DNA of 35,376 bases from Bacteroidota bacterium (GTDB lineage: Bacteria; Bacteroidota; Bacteroidia; Chitinophagales; Chitinophagaceae): the NCBI GenBank assembly GCA_947453145.1, contig CANGFA010000024.1, forward strand, positions 1-35,376. The letters are read 5' to 3'. The notes beneath the pieces were generated by a model. That model saw nothing but the letters and a program-made list of their open reading frames with translations. It did not search any database and was not told the DNA's origin. This document shows, piece after piece, positions 1 to 8,063 of this stretch (its first letter is position 1; each line of letters begins with the position of its first letter). The position numbers and the translations under genes are program-made.

Positions 1-45
1 GGTGATTTCTCTAAGCAATTTGCTGAAGAAGGAATTACTTTTTAG
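1..45 (+). CDS. 3' end of an unidentified gene (partial)
   Basis: From the first base, one frame is open for 14 codons and ends in TAG at 43-45, giving a C-terminus GDFSKQFAEEGITF. It points at the palindromic terminator 42 bp further on, as the end of a gene should. A second frame is also open, to a TAA at 64-66, so the choice of frame rests only on its more natural residue mix. The protein family cannot be told from 14 residues. Confidence 0.4.
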   Translation, partial: GDFSKQFAEEGITF

Positions 46-87
46 TAACCCCATTTATACTTTATAACTAGTAAGATTGCTAGTACT

Positions 88-119
88 AAGAAAGCCGATC
101 CCATGGGATCGGCTTTCTT
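88..119. terminator. bidirectional intrinsic terminator (perfect palindrome)
   Basis: Two perfectly complementary 16-base arms meet without a loop at 103/104. The arm is AAGAAAGCCGATCCCA, with its complement directly after it. The GC-rich core is flanked by A residues on one side and T residues on the other, so each strand gives a hairpin followed by a U-rich tail. It lies between the gene tail entering from the left and the convergent 143-residue gene at the end of the nuo operon, and probably stops transcription from both. Confidence 0.85.
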
Positions 120-156
120 TTGTGTATTAAATTTGATATTTTAAATACCTATAAAA

Positions 157-588
157 CTATTTTTTTGATTCATACTCAAAATACGGAACAGAATCATCTG
201 ATACGGTATCTTCTTGATTCCAATAGGCCAAGGTAACTACATGACCATCGGGTGTATGCAGTGAACGCCCAAAAACTGCATTGGTGGGGTTAAATCTTAG
301 GTCGGTAACGCCCACGGTATACGTGCTTGGAGCAAGAGGTTCTGGTGCTACTACTTTTTCGTTCTCGTCACTTGCTTTTGCGGCTTCGCCTTCCGTAACT
401 GGAGCAGGTGGTGGAGTAGGCGTTGGTGCTGCTTTTGGAGCAGGGCTTGGCACAACTACAACTTGATATTTATTATAGGTCAATAGTTCTTTTAAAAACG
501 CTACGCGTTCGGCACCCGCATTTTTTTCAACAATGGAACATTTGATATTATCTAAATCTTCAAACTCGTGATTTTTATTAATTGCCAT
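157..588 (-). CDS. hypothetical protein with Pro/Ala linker, last gene of the nuo operon
   Basis: I do not recognise this 143-residue protein. It has an N-terminal segment of about 45 residues (MAINKNHEFEDLDNIKCSIV...), a linker at about 48-66 rich in Pro, Ala and Thr, an acidic stretch at about 66-80, and a C-terminal part (about 88-143) rich in Tyr, Phe, Asp and Glu, ending in YESKK. There is no signal peptide or membrane segment, so it should be cytoplasmic. It starts 66 bp after the nuoN stop on the same strand with no terminator visible between them, and a strong terminator follows it. It is probably co-transcribed with nuo. The Ala/Pro linker resembles those joining mobile domains, and the two ends may be small separate modules. 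A link to complex I is suggested only by position. Confidence 0.75.
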   Translation of the reverse strand: MAINKNHEFEDLDNIKCSIVEKNAGAERVAFLKELLTYNKYQVVVVPSPAPKAAPTPTPPPAPVTEGEAAKASDENEKVVAPEPLAPSTYTVGVTDLRFNPTNAVFGRSLHTPDGHVVTLAYWNQEDTVSDDSVPYFEYESKK

Positions 589-654
589 AACATTTGTTTT
601 AAGTCCTAATCTTCTTTATTTAATAGTTTTATCTCTTTATTTATATAAACAAGT

Positions 655-2064
655 TTATAATCCAAAACTAATTGAGTTAATATAATCATACACTACATTT
701 GCGAGTCCAGTTACAATTACGCCAACTACACAAATGTACATGGCTATTTTTGAAACGGTAGGTACTGTTATTTTTTCGATAGGGCTTGTATTTTCATCCA
801 TGAAAATACATTTTACTACTTTCAAATAATAGTAAAATGAAACCACCATATTTAAGGCGGCAAAAATAATAATTCCATAATTTCCTTTTGCAGCACCTGC
901 CATCATTAAAAATAATTTACCAAAGAAGCCAGCAGTAGGTGGCACACCCGCTAAAGAGAATAGGGCAATGGTTAAAACCCAGGACAACATGGGGTTGGTT
1001 TTATAAAAGCCTTTAAAGTCGGAGATATTTTCTTTGCCCGTTAATGCACTTACAACCGATACTACACCAAATGCAGCCAAGTTAGAGAAGATATAAATTA
1101 AGACAAAGTAAATCATTGATGCGGAACCCGCTTGTGAACTACCGGAAATACCAATTAAGATAAATCCCACTTGTGCTATGGAAGAAAAAGCAAGAAATCG
1201 TTTAAAGTTATCCTGACGTAATGCAAATAAATTACCAATTAAAATGGTAGCTGCCGCTAATACTACTAATATTAAATACCAAGTATTTGCAATAGGCGTA
1301 AATACTTGGTACAACATATTTACAAGGGTAAATAATACTGCTGCTTTTGAAATCACAGATAAAAATGAAGTAACAGCCACTGGAGAACCTTCATATACAT
1401 CGGCTGTCCATAAGTGAAAAGGAACGGCTGATATTTTAAACGCGAATCCAGCAATTAATAAAATGAATGCGAATAATTGTAGTGGGTTGCCATTGATATG
1501 CGCCGTTAAAATAGAGAAAGTTAAGGTTCCGGAAGTGCCGTATAAGAAGGAGATACCTAATAATAAAATAGCAGAAGAAAAGGCAGAAGATAAAATTAAT
1601 TTCATAGCCGCTTCTGAGGATTTTCGTTTTGTTAAATCAAAGTTCGCTGCTGCTGCCAAAGGAATAGTAGACATTTCCAATCCTAAATAGAACATCAATA
1701 AATTACCGCTTGATATCATAAAGAACATTCCCAATAAAGAAGTGAGTGTAAGTATGTAAAATTCAATTACATTTTTACTTTCCTTTAACCAAGCATATGA
1801 TTGCATCGAAATGATTAGTAGCGCTAAATTTAAAAGATCCTTTTCAAATACAATTAAGGCATTGGTATTAAACATACCATTGAAAAGTGCACCAGTTTCA
1901 TGGCAACAAAACCCTGCGGCTAAATTAATAAACAAGACTGCATTAATGAAGTTTAAAATACTTTCATTGCTTCTGTCTTTTCCTAGTTTAATAAAGAGCA
2001 AGATAAAGATGAGCAGGGCGAGTGCTAATTCTTGTCTTAATTGTATTAATATATTGTATGTCAT
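655..2064 (-). CDS. nuoN: NADH-quinone oxidoreductase subunit N
   Basis: This 469-residue protein is an antiporter-like membrane subunit of complex I, one of three homologous proton-channel subunits (L, M, N) in the membrane arm. It is hydrophobic throughout, with about 14 predicted helices. It carries family stretches such as FYLGLEMSTIPLAA near residue 125, KISAVPFHLWTADVYEGSP near residue 210 (the Lys and Pro-Phe-His lie in a broken channel helix) and SLAGVPPTAGFFGK near residue 370. The length is normal for NuoN. It is the last nuo gene, 15 bp after nuoM. The MTYNILIQLRQ start is an ATG with no Shine-Dalgarno sequence, as is usual in this phylum. Confidence 0.95.
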   Translation of the reverse strand: MTYNILIQLRQELALALLIFILLFIKLGKDRSNESILNFINAVLFINLAAGFCCHETGALFNGMFNTNALIVFEKDLLNLALLIISMQSYAWLKESKNVIEFYILTLTSLLGMFFMISSGNLLMFYLGLEMSTIPLAAAANFDLTKRKSSEAAMKLILSSAFSSAILLLGISFLYGTSGTLTFSILTAHINGNPLQLFAFILLIAGFAFKISAVPFHLWTADVYEGSPVAVTSFLSVISKAAVLFTLVNMLYQVFTPIANTWYLILVVLAAATILIGNLFALRQDNFKRFLAFSSIAQVGFILIGISGSSQAGSASMIYFVLIYIFSNLAAFGVVSVVSALTGKENISDFKGFYKTNPMLSWVLTIALFSLAGVPPTAGFFGKLFLMMAGAAKGNYGIIIFAALNMVVSFYYYLKVVKCIFMDENTSPIEKITVPTVSKIAMYICVVGVIVTGLANVVYDYINSISFGL

Positions 2065-2079
2065 GGTCTAAGATTCTAG

Positions 2080-3561
2080 TTATTTAATAAGCGTTACTTT
2101 GTCCAAATGCAACATAATTGCATCCGTGCTTGGCATAATTAAATGATTGATTAAAAAGGGGGCTAATCCAATTACTAAAATACCTGCAATCAAAAGCACG
2201 GCAGCTAATTTTTCGTTCCAAGTAGCATCTGCTAACAATGCATGTTCCGCACTAATTGGTCCCATAATAGCACGACCTGTTGCACGTAATATATAAACCG
2301 CTGTTACTACAATGGAGGCACCTGATAATATGGTTGCTAAACGATAAGCACCATCTGGGTTTTGCCATGAGCCCATAAATACAGTCATCTCAGCTACAAA
2401 TCCACTAAATCCAGGCAAACCTAATGAACATAAACCAGCAATAACAAAAACCGTACTTATAAATGGCATGGCTTTTAATAAGCCTCCTAATTGTGCCACC
2501 ATTCTTGTGTGTGTTCTACTATAAATCATGCCTATTGCAGCAAAGAAAAGTGCGGTCATTAATCCGTGTGATACCATTTGTATCACTGCACCATTAATGG
2601 ATGTTTTATTTAACATACCAATACCTAATATCACAAATCCACAGTGACTAATACTTGAATAAGCATTGATGTATTTTAAATCGGTTTGCATCATAGTTGC
2701 AAAAGCGCCATAAATAATAGCGATGGTAGCTAGTAAAATAATAATCCAAGAATAAGCATGCGCGGCATCGGGCATTAAAGCTGCTATGCGTAAACAACCG
2801 TAACCACCTAATTTCATAGAAATGCCTGCTAAGAACATACTTGCGGCTGTAGGTGCAGAAGCATGACCATCGGGTACCCAAGTATGGAAAGGGAATAATG
2901 CCGCAAATACACCAAATCCTAAGAAGGCAAATGGGAAGAAGAATTTTTGAACCCCAACTGGAATGCCTTGTTGGGTTATTTGCACCATATCAAAAGTATG
3001 TGTGTTATAATAAATACCGAACAAGCCAACCATTACTAGTGCCGATCCTGCCATTAACATGAGTGCCAATTTCATGGCACTCTTTGTTTTATCTCCACTT
3101 CCCCAAATTCCAATTAATAAGAATTTAGGTATCACCGCAACTTCTAAGAAGAAGAATAAAGTGAATAGGTCTAATGAAATAAAGAAACCGTATGCACCCA
3201 TACTTAATAACACCAATAAGAAAAAGTATTCTTTACTTAATTTATCCATGGTCCAAGAAACCAATATCCCAGCCACCACAATTACCGATGTTAACAAAAT
3301 CATTGCTAGGGCAATGCCATCCATACCAATATGGTAGTTTATGTTTAAAGCTTTAAACCAGGTTTGGTTGGATTCAAATAAATGTGCAGCATTATTCCCA
3401 GCTGCGCGCGCGGCTAGAAATGATTTTAATAACCATCCTGCGAGTCCTAGTTGTGTTAAGCTACCTATTAAGCCAATAACTCTAATTTGTTGTAAACCTC
3501 TCGCCAACAGAATAAGTACTGCTGTAATGAAAGGGACTAATATTAATAATGTTAAGTTCAT
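2080..3561 (-). CDS. nuoM: NADH-quinone oxidoreductase subunit M
   Basis: This 493-residue protein is a second antiporter-like proton-pumping subunit of complex I. Visible family features include YHIGMDGIALAMILLTS near residue 75, FFFLEVAVIPKFLLIGIWG near residue 135 (the Glu is the conserved channel glutamate of helix 5), FHTWVPDGHASAPTAASMFLAG near residue 225, and AYSSISHCGFVILG near residue 300. The C-terminal part contains GLCSLGLPGFSGFVAE, also typical of NuoM. It follows nuoL after 20 bp and precedes nuoN in the standard L-M-N order. The length is normal and the reading frame intact. Confidence 0.96.
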   Translation of the reverse strand: MNLTLLILVPFITAVLILLARGLQQIRVIGLIGSLTQLGLAGWLLKSFLAARAAGNNAAHLFESNQTWFKALNINYHIGMDGIALAMILLTSVIVVAGILVSWTMDKLSKEYFFLLVLLSMGAYGFFISLDLFTLFFFLEVAVIPKFLLIGIWGSGDKTKSAMKLALMLMAGSALVMVGLFGIYYNTHTFDMVQITQQGIPVGVQKFFFPFAFLGFGVFAALFPFHTWVPDGHASAPTAASMFLAGISMKLGGYGCLRIAALMPDAAHAYSWIIILLATIAIIYGAFATMMQTDLKYINAYSSISHCGFVILGIGMLNKTSINGAVIQMVSHGLMTALFFAAIGMIYSRTHTRMVAQLGGLLKAMPFISTVFVIAGLCSLGLPGFSGFVAEMTVFMGSWQNPDGAYRLATILSGASIVVTAVYILRATGRAIMGPISAEHALLADATWNEKLAAVLLIAGILVIGLAPFLINHLIMPSTDAIMLHLDKVTLIK

Positions 3562-3581
3562 ATCCTGCGATTAGTTTGTGT

Positions 3582-5555
3582 TTATTTCCAGATATAAATA
3601 ATCAAAATAGAAAGGACTGCTACGCCACCAAAAAAGTAGATTGCATAGTTTTGAACCTTTCCAGATTGAAATCCTTTTATCAATTCCGATATTTTTGCTG
3701 TAGTTTTTGCTAATAATAACATAAAGCCATCTACAATATTTCTATCTGCCCATGCAATAGGTTGACCAATGAATGGGAATATTATTTTTTTTGTGATGAA
3801 TAGATAAACCTCATCTACATAAAACTTTTTATAAGCCGCAGTATACAATCCACCAAATGCGCTGGCTACTTTGTCGGATTTATCATTTTGATTTTTATAA
3901 AAGTTGGCAGCTAGTAATATTGCCAATACGGATAATGCAACTGGAGCAATAGAGAACATTACATCAATATGTGTTTCTAAAGCTTTGCCGTCCGAAGTAA
4001 CCAATTGCGAGAAAGGTACAAAGCCCACTCCTACAGCACAAGCTGCTAAAATGATTAATGGCAATTTCATTACCCAAGGACCCTCACCATGATTATTATG
4101 TGCATCGTGGTTATCATGTCCGTGCTCAATATGCGCGTGATTAGTAGCTGGGGTTTCTTTGCTCCAGAATATATTAAAGTATAAACGGAACATATAAAAA
4201 CTAGTTAAGGCTGCGGTAAATAAGGCAATTCCATAAATGATTTTATTTTCATGGAAGGCAGCGGTTAAAATTTCTTCCTTGCTAAAAAAGCCTGCAAAAG
4301 GAGGGATGCCTGCAATGGCCAAACATGCAATTAAAAATGCAATATGGGTAATTGGCATTAATTTTCTTAGCCCACCCATATCTTTCATCTCATTACTATG
4401 AACCATATGAATAACAGAACCTGCCCCTAAGAATAATAAACTTTTAAAGAAGGCATGTGTAAATAAATGGAACATGGAAGCCATATAGCCTAATCCGTTT
4501 TCACCACCGTTTTTTGAAATACCCAATGCAAACATCATGTATCCAATTTGTGACATAGTAGAATAAGCCAATACGCGTTTAATATCGGTTTGTGTACATG
4601 CAATTACAGCAGCAAATAAAGCAGAAGCTGCACCTACATAAGTAACAATATTTAATGCCGCCTCATCCATAGAAAATACTGGGAACATTCTTGCCACTAA
4701 ATACACACCCGCCACCACCATGGTAGCTGCATGGATTAATGCCGACACTGGAGTAGGTCCTTCCATCGCATCTGGCAACCAAATATGTAAAGGGAACATG
4801 GCTGATTTACCAGCACCTCCCATAAATAATAAAGTTAAACCCCAGGTAAGCATACTAGCTCCTAAGAAGCTAGCACCTGTAATACTAATATATTGTGCAG
4901 AATTTACAGAAGTGAATCGAGCAATTAATTCGCCAATGTCCAATGTGCCGCCATAAAATCCTAAAATTAAAATACCAATTAAAAAACCAAGGTCGGCAAA
5001 GCGTGTTACAATAAATGCTTTTTTACTTGCTGCCACTGCAGAAGGTTTATTAAAGTAGTAGCTAATTAATAAGAAACTAGAAACCCCTACCAATTCCCAG
5101 AACATGTATACTTGGAAAATATTAGAAGATAATATTAACCCTAACATAGAAAAAGTAAATAGGGAAAGGAATGCATAGTAGGTTGCAAAACGTTCTTCCC
5201 CTTTCATGTAGCCCAAGCTAAATACATGCACCATTAAGGAAACTGATGTAACCACTACTAGCATCATTACGGAAATTGGATCTATAATCATACCTAAATC
5301 GATAGATACATTGGGAGAAAATTCCAACCAGGTATATTTAAAAGCTTCTATTTTTTGAAACACGCCATTCACTTTACCATCGATAAAAAAGTATTGTTTA
5401 GCGGCTACAAAGGAAAGGATGGTGGAAGTTAATAAACTTGCTGTACCCAATAGTCCAGCAATACCCGATAAGTATTTGCGTCCAAATAATCCTAATACCA
5501 CAAAAGTAATAAGTGGTAATAAGGGTATCCAAAGTATATAAAAGTAGTTTGACAT
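3582..5555 (-). CDS. nuoL: NADH-quinone oxidoreductase subunit L
   Basis: This 657-residue protein is the distal antiporter-like subunit of complex I, whose long C-terminal lateral helix runs along the membrane arm. Family stretches include FWELVGVSSFLLISYYF near residue 150, KSAMFPLHIWLPDAMEGPTPVSALIHAATMV near residue 250 (described here in fragments: AMFPLHIWLPDAMEG, then the conserved SALIHAATMV), AYSTMSQIGYMMFALG near residue 330 and LFTHAFFKSLLFLGAG near residue 360. The C-terminal region ends in a hydrophobic anchor (FGGVAVLSILIIYIW). An odd feature is a hydrophilic loop at residues 473-489 holding seven histidines in 17 positions. It is followed by nuoM after 20 bp. Confidence 0.96.
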   Translation of the reverse strand: MSNYFYILWIPLLPLITFVVLGLFGRKYLSGIAGLLGTASLLTSTILSFVAAKQYFFIDGKVNGVFQKIEAFKYTWLEFSPNVSIDLGMIIDPISVMMLVVVTSVSLMVHVFSLGYMKGEERFATYYAFLSLFTFSMLGLILSSNIFQVYMFWELVGVSSFLLISYYFNKPSAVAASKKAFIVTRFADLGFLIGILILGFYGGTLDIGELIARFTSVNSAQYISITGASFLGASMLTWGLTLLFMGGAGKSAMFPLHIWLPDAMEGPTPVSALIHAATMVVAGVYLVARMFPVFSMDEAALNIVTYVGAASALFAAVIACTQTDIKRVLAYSTMSQIGYMMFALGISKNGGENGLGYMASMFHLFTHAFFKSLLFLGAGSVIHMVHSNEMKDMGGLRKLMPITHIAFLIACLAIAGIPPFAGFFSKEEILTAAFHENKIIYGIALFTAALTSFYMFRLYFNIFWSKETPATNHAHIEHGHDNHDAHNNHGEGPWVMKLPLIILAACAVGVGFVPFSQLVTSDGKALETHIDVMFSIAPVALSVLAILLAANFYKNQNDKSDKVASAFGGLYTAAYKKFYVDEVYLFITKKIIFPFIGQPIAWADRNIVDGFMLLLAKTTAKISELIKGFQSGKVQNYAIYFFGGVAVLSILIIYIWK

Positions 5556-5573
5556 AGATAAATTATTAGCGGC

Positions 5574-5888
5574 TTAGTATTTCATTTCAGTTGCATCCTC
5601 CACATCAATTGAATTATGACTGCGATATAAATTAATAATAATGGCTATAGCAACTGCAGCTTCAGCAGCAGCAATGGTGATGATAAATAAGGTAAAGAAC
5701 AACCCGTCTAAATTATTAGGAAACAAATATTTATTAAAAGCCACAAAATTAATGTTCACGCTATTCAACATGAGTTCAATAGACATTAGCATGGTAATTA
5801 AATTACGACGTGTAAATAAGCCATACATACCAATAAAAAACAGGAAGGTACTTACAAATAATAGCTGGGTTAATGGAATCTCTTGCAT
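5574..5888 (-). CDS. nuoK: NADH-quinone oxidoreductase subunit K
   Basis: This 104-residue subunit has three membrane helices and is related to MrpC. It sits between NuoJ and NuoN in the membrane arm. The conserved RRNLITMLMSIELMLNSVNINFVAF stretch (residues about 28-52; key residues Glu37 in SIELMLNSVN and the Arg pair before it) and the AAEAAVAIAIIINLYR segment with its Glu near residue 75 are clear. These buried glutamates belong to the proton pathway known in the family. The gene begins 18 bp after nuoJ and ends 18 bp before nuoL. Confidence 0.96.
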   Translation of the reverse strand: MQEIPLTQLLFVSTFLFFIGMYGLFTRRNLITMLMSIELMLNSVNINFVAFNKYLFPNNLDGLFFTLFIITIAAAEAAVAIAIIINLYRSHNSIDVEDATEMKY

Positions 5889-5906
5889 AATTCTTGAGTT
5901 TACGTC

Positions 5907-6458
5907 TTAATTATTTTCAATATTATTGATACTATTGTTTTTAATTTCATTTTTTGGTCGCATAGCAATTACAATACAACCTATCATGGCTGCTAGCAAT
6001 AACATACTCACCACTTCAAATGGAAGTATAAAGCCATGACTAGTTGTACTTAACATTTGGGTACCAATTTCAGCTACATTACTATTAAAGGGCAGGGCAC
6101 TTAAATAAGTAAAGCCATCATAATGCACAATGAGTTTATGTACAAATGCAGTTCCAAATAAAGCAGCCAAAGCAGAAAATATTTTTTTACTTAAGGTTGG
6201 ACTGTTCATCTCTTTACCAGAATGTTGGGTTAAGAAAATGGAGAAGATAATAAGCACTACAATACCTCCTACATACACAACAATTTGTATAGCGGCAATA
6301 AATTCCACTTGCATCCAAAAGTATAAGGCAGCGATTCCAATTAAGGAGAACAACAACCAAATAGCAGCACGAAATATTTTAACCGAGGTTACGGCTAATA
6401 TGCCTCCTCCTAGTATTAAGGCAGAGATGGCGTAAAATAGGATTGATGATATATTCAT
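5907..6458 (-). CDS. nuoJ: NADH-quinone oxidoreductase subunit J
   Basis: This 183-residue, five-helix membrane subunit of complex I carries the diagnostic VEFIAAIQIVVYVGGIVVL stretch (residues about 52-70), whose flexible Tyr-Val-Gly-Gly helix couples quinone chemistry to pumping in known structures. A polar C-terminal tail (RPKNEIKNNSINNIENN) is probably cytoplasmic. Its ATG overlaps the nuoI stop by one base (TAATG), which suggests translational coupling. The length is typical for the family. Confidence 0.94.
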   Translation of the reverse strand: MNISSILFYAISALILGGGILAVTSVKIFRAAIWLLFSLIGIAALYFWMQVEFIAAIQIVVYVGGIVVLIIFSIFLTQHSGKEMNSPTLSKKIFSALAALFGTAFVHKLIVHYDGFTYLSALPFNSNVAEIGTQMLSTTSHGFILPFEVVSMLLLAAMIGCIVIAMRPKNEIKNNSINNIENN

Positions 6459-6934
6459 TATTCGATTCCCTCCTTTATTTTAGAACCTGGTTTATTTAAC
6501 ACTTTTGTCAATTTGCTTCTATCAAAAACACTGTGCTCAAAATTGGGTGCCATGATAATGGCATCACTAGGGCAGGCAACAATACATAAATTACAAAGGG
6601 TGCACATTTCTAAACGATAAATAAAAGCATCAATAGCTTTTTTCTTTTTTCCTTCTGGCGTAATATCAAACTTGGTAATAATTTTAATGGTGCCATTTGG
6701 ACAAGCCAATTCACAAGCAGTACAACCAGTACAGGTATGTTCATTGTTCTGGTCATGAGGCATAACAACCTCCCCTTTAAAACGATCTGCTAATTTTAAA
6801 GTAGCACGATTGTCTGGATATTGCTCCGTGATAATTTCTTTACTATGTGTAAAATAGTATCCTGTCTTCCGCATTCCTTTTAAAAGCGAAGTGACACCAT
6901 TGTACACATCGGATATATAGTCTTTCAAAAACAT
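6458..6934 (-). CDS. nuoI: NADH-quinone oxidoreductase subunit I (2x[4Fe-4S])
   Basis: This 158-residue peripheral-arm protein carries the N6a and N6b iron-sulphur clusters, which pass electrons toward NuoB. Two full 4Fe-4S motifs are visible: Cys68-x2-Cys71-x2-Cys74-x3-Cys78, and Cys111-x2-Cys114-x2-Cys117-x3-Cys121. The N-terminus is an amphipathic helix (about 1-25) of the kind that anchors NuoI to the membrane arm. Because nuoE, nuoF and nuoG are missing from the operon, NuoI would be the outermost iron-sulphur subunit of the complex encoded here. It would then be the natural docking point for a ferredoxin or flavodoxin; that last point is inference. It follows nuoH after 18 bp. Confidence 0.96.
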   Translation of the reverse strand: MFLKDYISDVYNGVTSLLKGMRKTGYYFTHSKEIITEQYPDNRATLKLADRFKGEVVMPHDQNNEHTCTGCTACELACPNGTIKIITKFDITPEGKKKKAIDAFIYRLEMCTLCNLCIVACPSDAIIMAPNFEHSVFDRSKLTKVLNKPGSKIKEGIE

Positions 6935-6952
6935 TTTCTAATTCATTTAATG

Positions 6953-8029
6953 TTAAAAATGCCAACCCATTATTGCAATCACCGTTACTAATAAAAGGTT
7001 AAACAAGCTTATTGGTAATAAATATTTCCATTCTAAGTTTAATAATTGATCTACACGTAAACGAGGGAAGGTCCATCTAAACCACATAATTAAAAAGATC
7101 AAGAAAAATGTTTTTCCCATAAACCAAACACTGGAAGGGATATAATCCATGATATGGTTAAAGTCTTTCCAATGGCCAATATGAAGTGGCATCCAACCTC
7201 CTAAAAATAAGGTAGCACCAATCGCACAAACAATAAATATATTTATGTACTCTGCTAAGAAAAACAATGCAAATTTCATTCCTGAGTATTCGGTATGGAA
7301 ACCTGCAGTTAATTCAGATTCAGCTTCGGCTAAGTCAAAAGGCGCACGATTGGTTTCGGCAGTCACTGCTATAATATATAATACAAAGGCAATGATAACG
7401 GGGATATGCCCTTTAAATAGCCACCAGCCGTTTTCTTGTGATGCTACAATTTCTGAAATTTGTAAACTTCCCGTTAGCACTACAATAGTTAATACGGCAA
7501 AACCAGCAGATAACTCATAACTCACAATTTGTGCGCCACTGCGCATGGCACCTAACAAAGAGTATTTGTTATTACTCGCCCATCCAGCCATTAATATACC
7601 AATAACTGATAAAGAGGAAATGGATGAAACATATAAGACGCCAATATTAATATCCCATATTTGAAAGTTCTTTGCAAAAGCGATGGGTGCTAATAATAAC
7701 ATGGCAACCATCATTACTACAAAAGGAGCTAGGTTAAATAAAAATTTGTCTGCAGCATCTGGTGTTAGTCCTTCCTTCATTATTAGTTTTAAAGTATCTG
7801 CTGCTGTTTGAAAAATACCACCTGGTCCTACACGATTAGGCCCTAATCTTATTTGTATTCTTGCAGCTACTTTACGCTCTAATAATACAAGTACCAAACC
7901 TAATACTGCAAATAAGGTGATACATAATAAAATCACAATTACACACTCAATAGTCAATGCTATTTGAGGTGTGAACTTGGCAAATAACCAGTCCTGTATT
8001 GTTTTTGTGATACTTTCTAAACTTAACAT
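6953..8029 (-). CDS. nuoH: NADH-quinone oxidoreductase subunit H
   Basis: This 358-residue membrane subunit forms much of the quinone-access chamber with NuoB and NuoD. Family hallmarks are LLERKVAARIQIRLGPNRVG (about residues 48-67, the Glu-Arg-Lys and GPNRVGP signature), AETNRAPFDLAEAESELTAG (about residues 224-243) with its conserved acidic cluster, and the C-terminal RWTFPRLRVDQL motif. Eight helices are expected and the hydrophobicity agrees. In most bacterial operons with 14 genes it is preceded by nuoG; here it starts 34 bp after the nuoD stop. Confidence 0.97.
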   Translation of the reverse strand: MLSLESITKTIQDWLFAKFTPQIALTIECVIVILLCITLFAVLGLVLVLLERKVAARIQIRLGPNRVGPGGIFQTAADTLKLIMKEGLTPDAADKFLFNLAPFVVMMVAMLLLAPIAFAKNFQIWDINIGVLYVSSISSLSVIGILMAGWASNNKYSLLGAMRSGAQIVSYELSAGFAVLTIVVLTGSLQISEIVASQENGWWLFKGHIPVIIAFVLYIIAVTAETNRAPFDLAEAESELTAGFHTEYSGMKFALFFLAEYINIFIVCAIGATLFLGGWMPLHIGHWKDFNHIMDYIPSSVWFMGKTFFLIFLIMWFRWTFPRLRVDQLLNLEWKYLLPISLFNLLLVTVIAIMGWHF

Positions 8030-8063
8030 TTATATCTTTTTATGCGAATAATTCAATCTTTGT

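Noticed and set aside
1463..5910. Several plus-strand open frames of 60-92 codons opposite nuoN, nuoM, nuoL and nuoK
   Set aside because: They are antisense to strongly conserved complex I genes, have no coherent domains or start context, and are typical shadows of AT-rich membrane-protein genes.
8030..8063. Possible frameshifted or decayed nuoE/F/G between nuoD and nuoH
   Set aside because: Only 34 bp separate the two genes and both flanking frames are intact, so the genes are simply not here.
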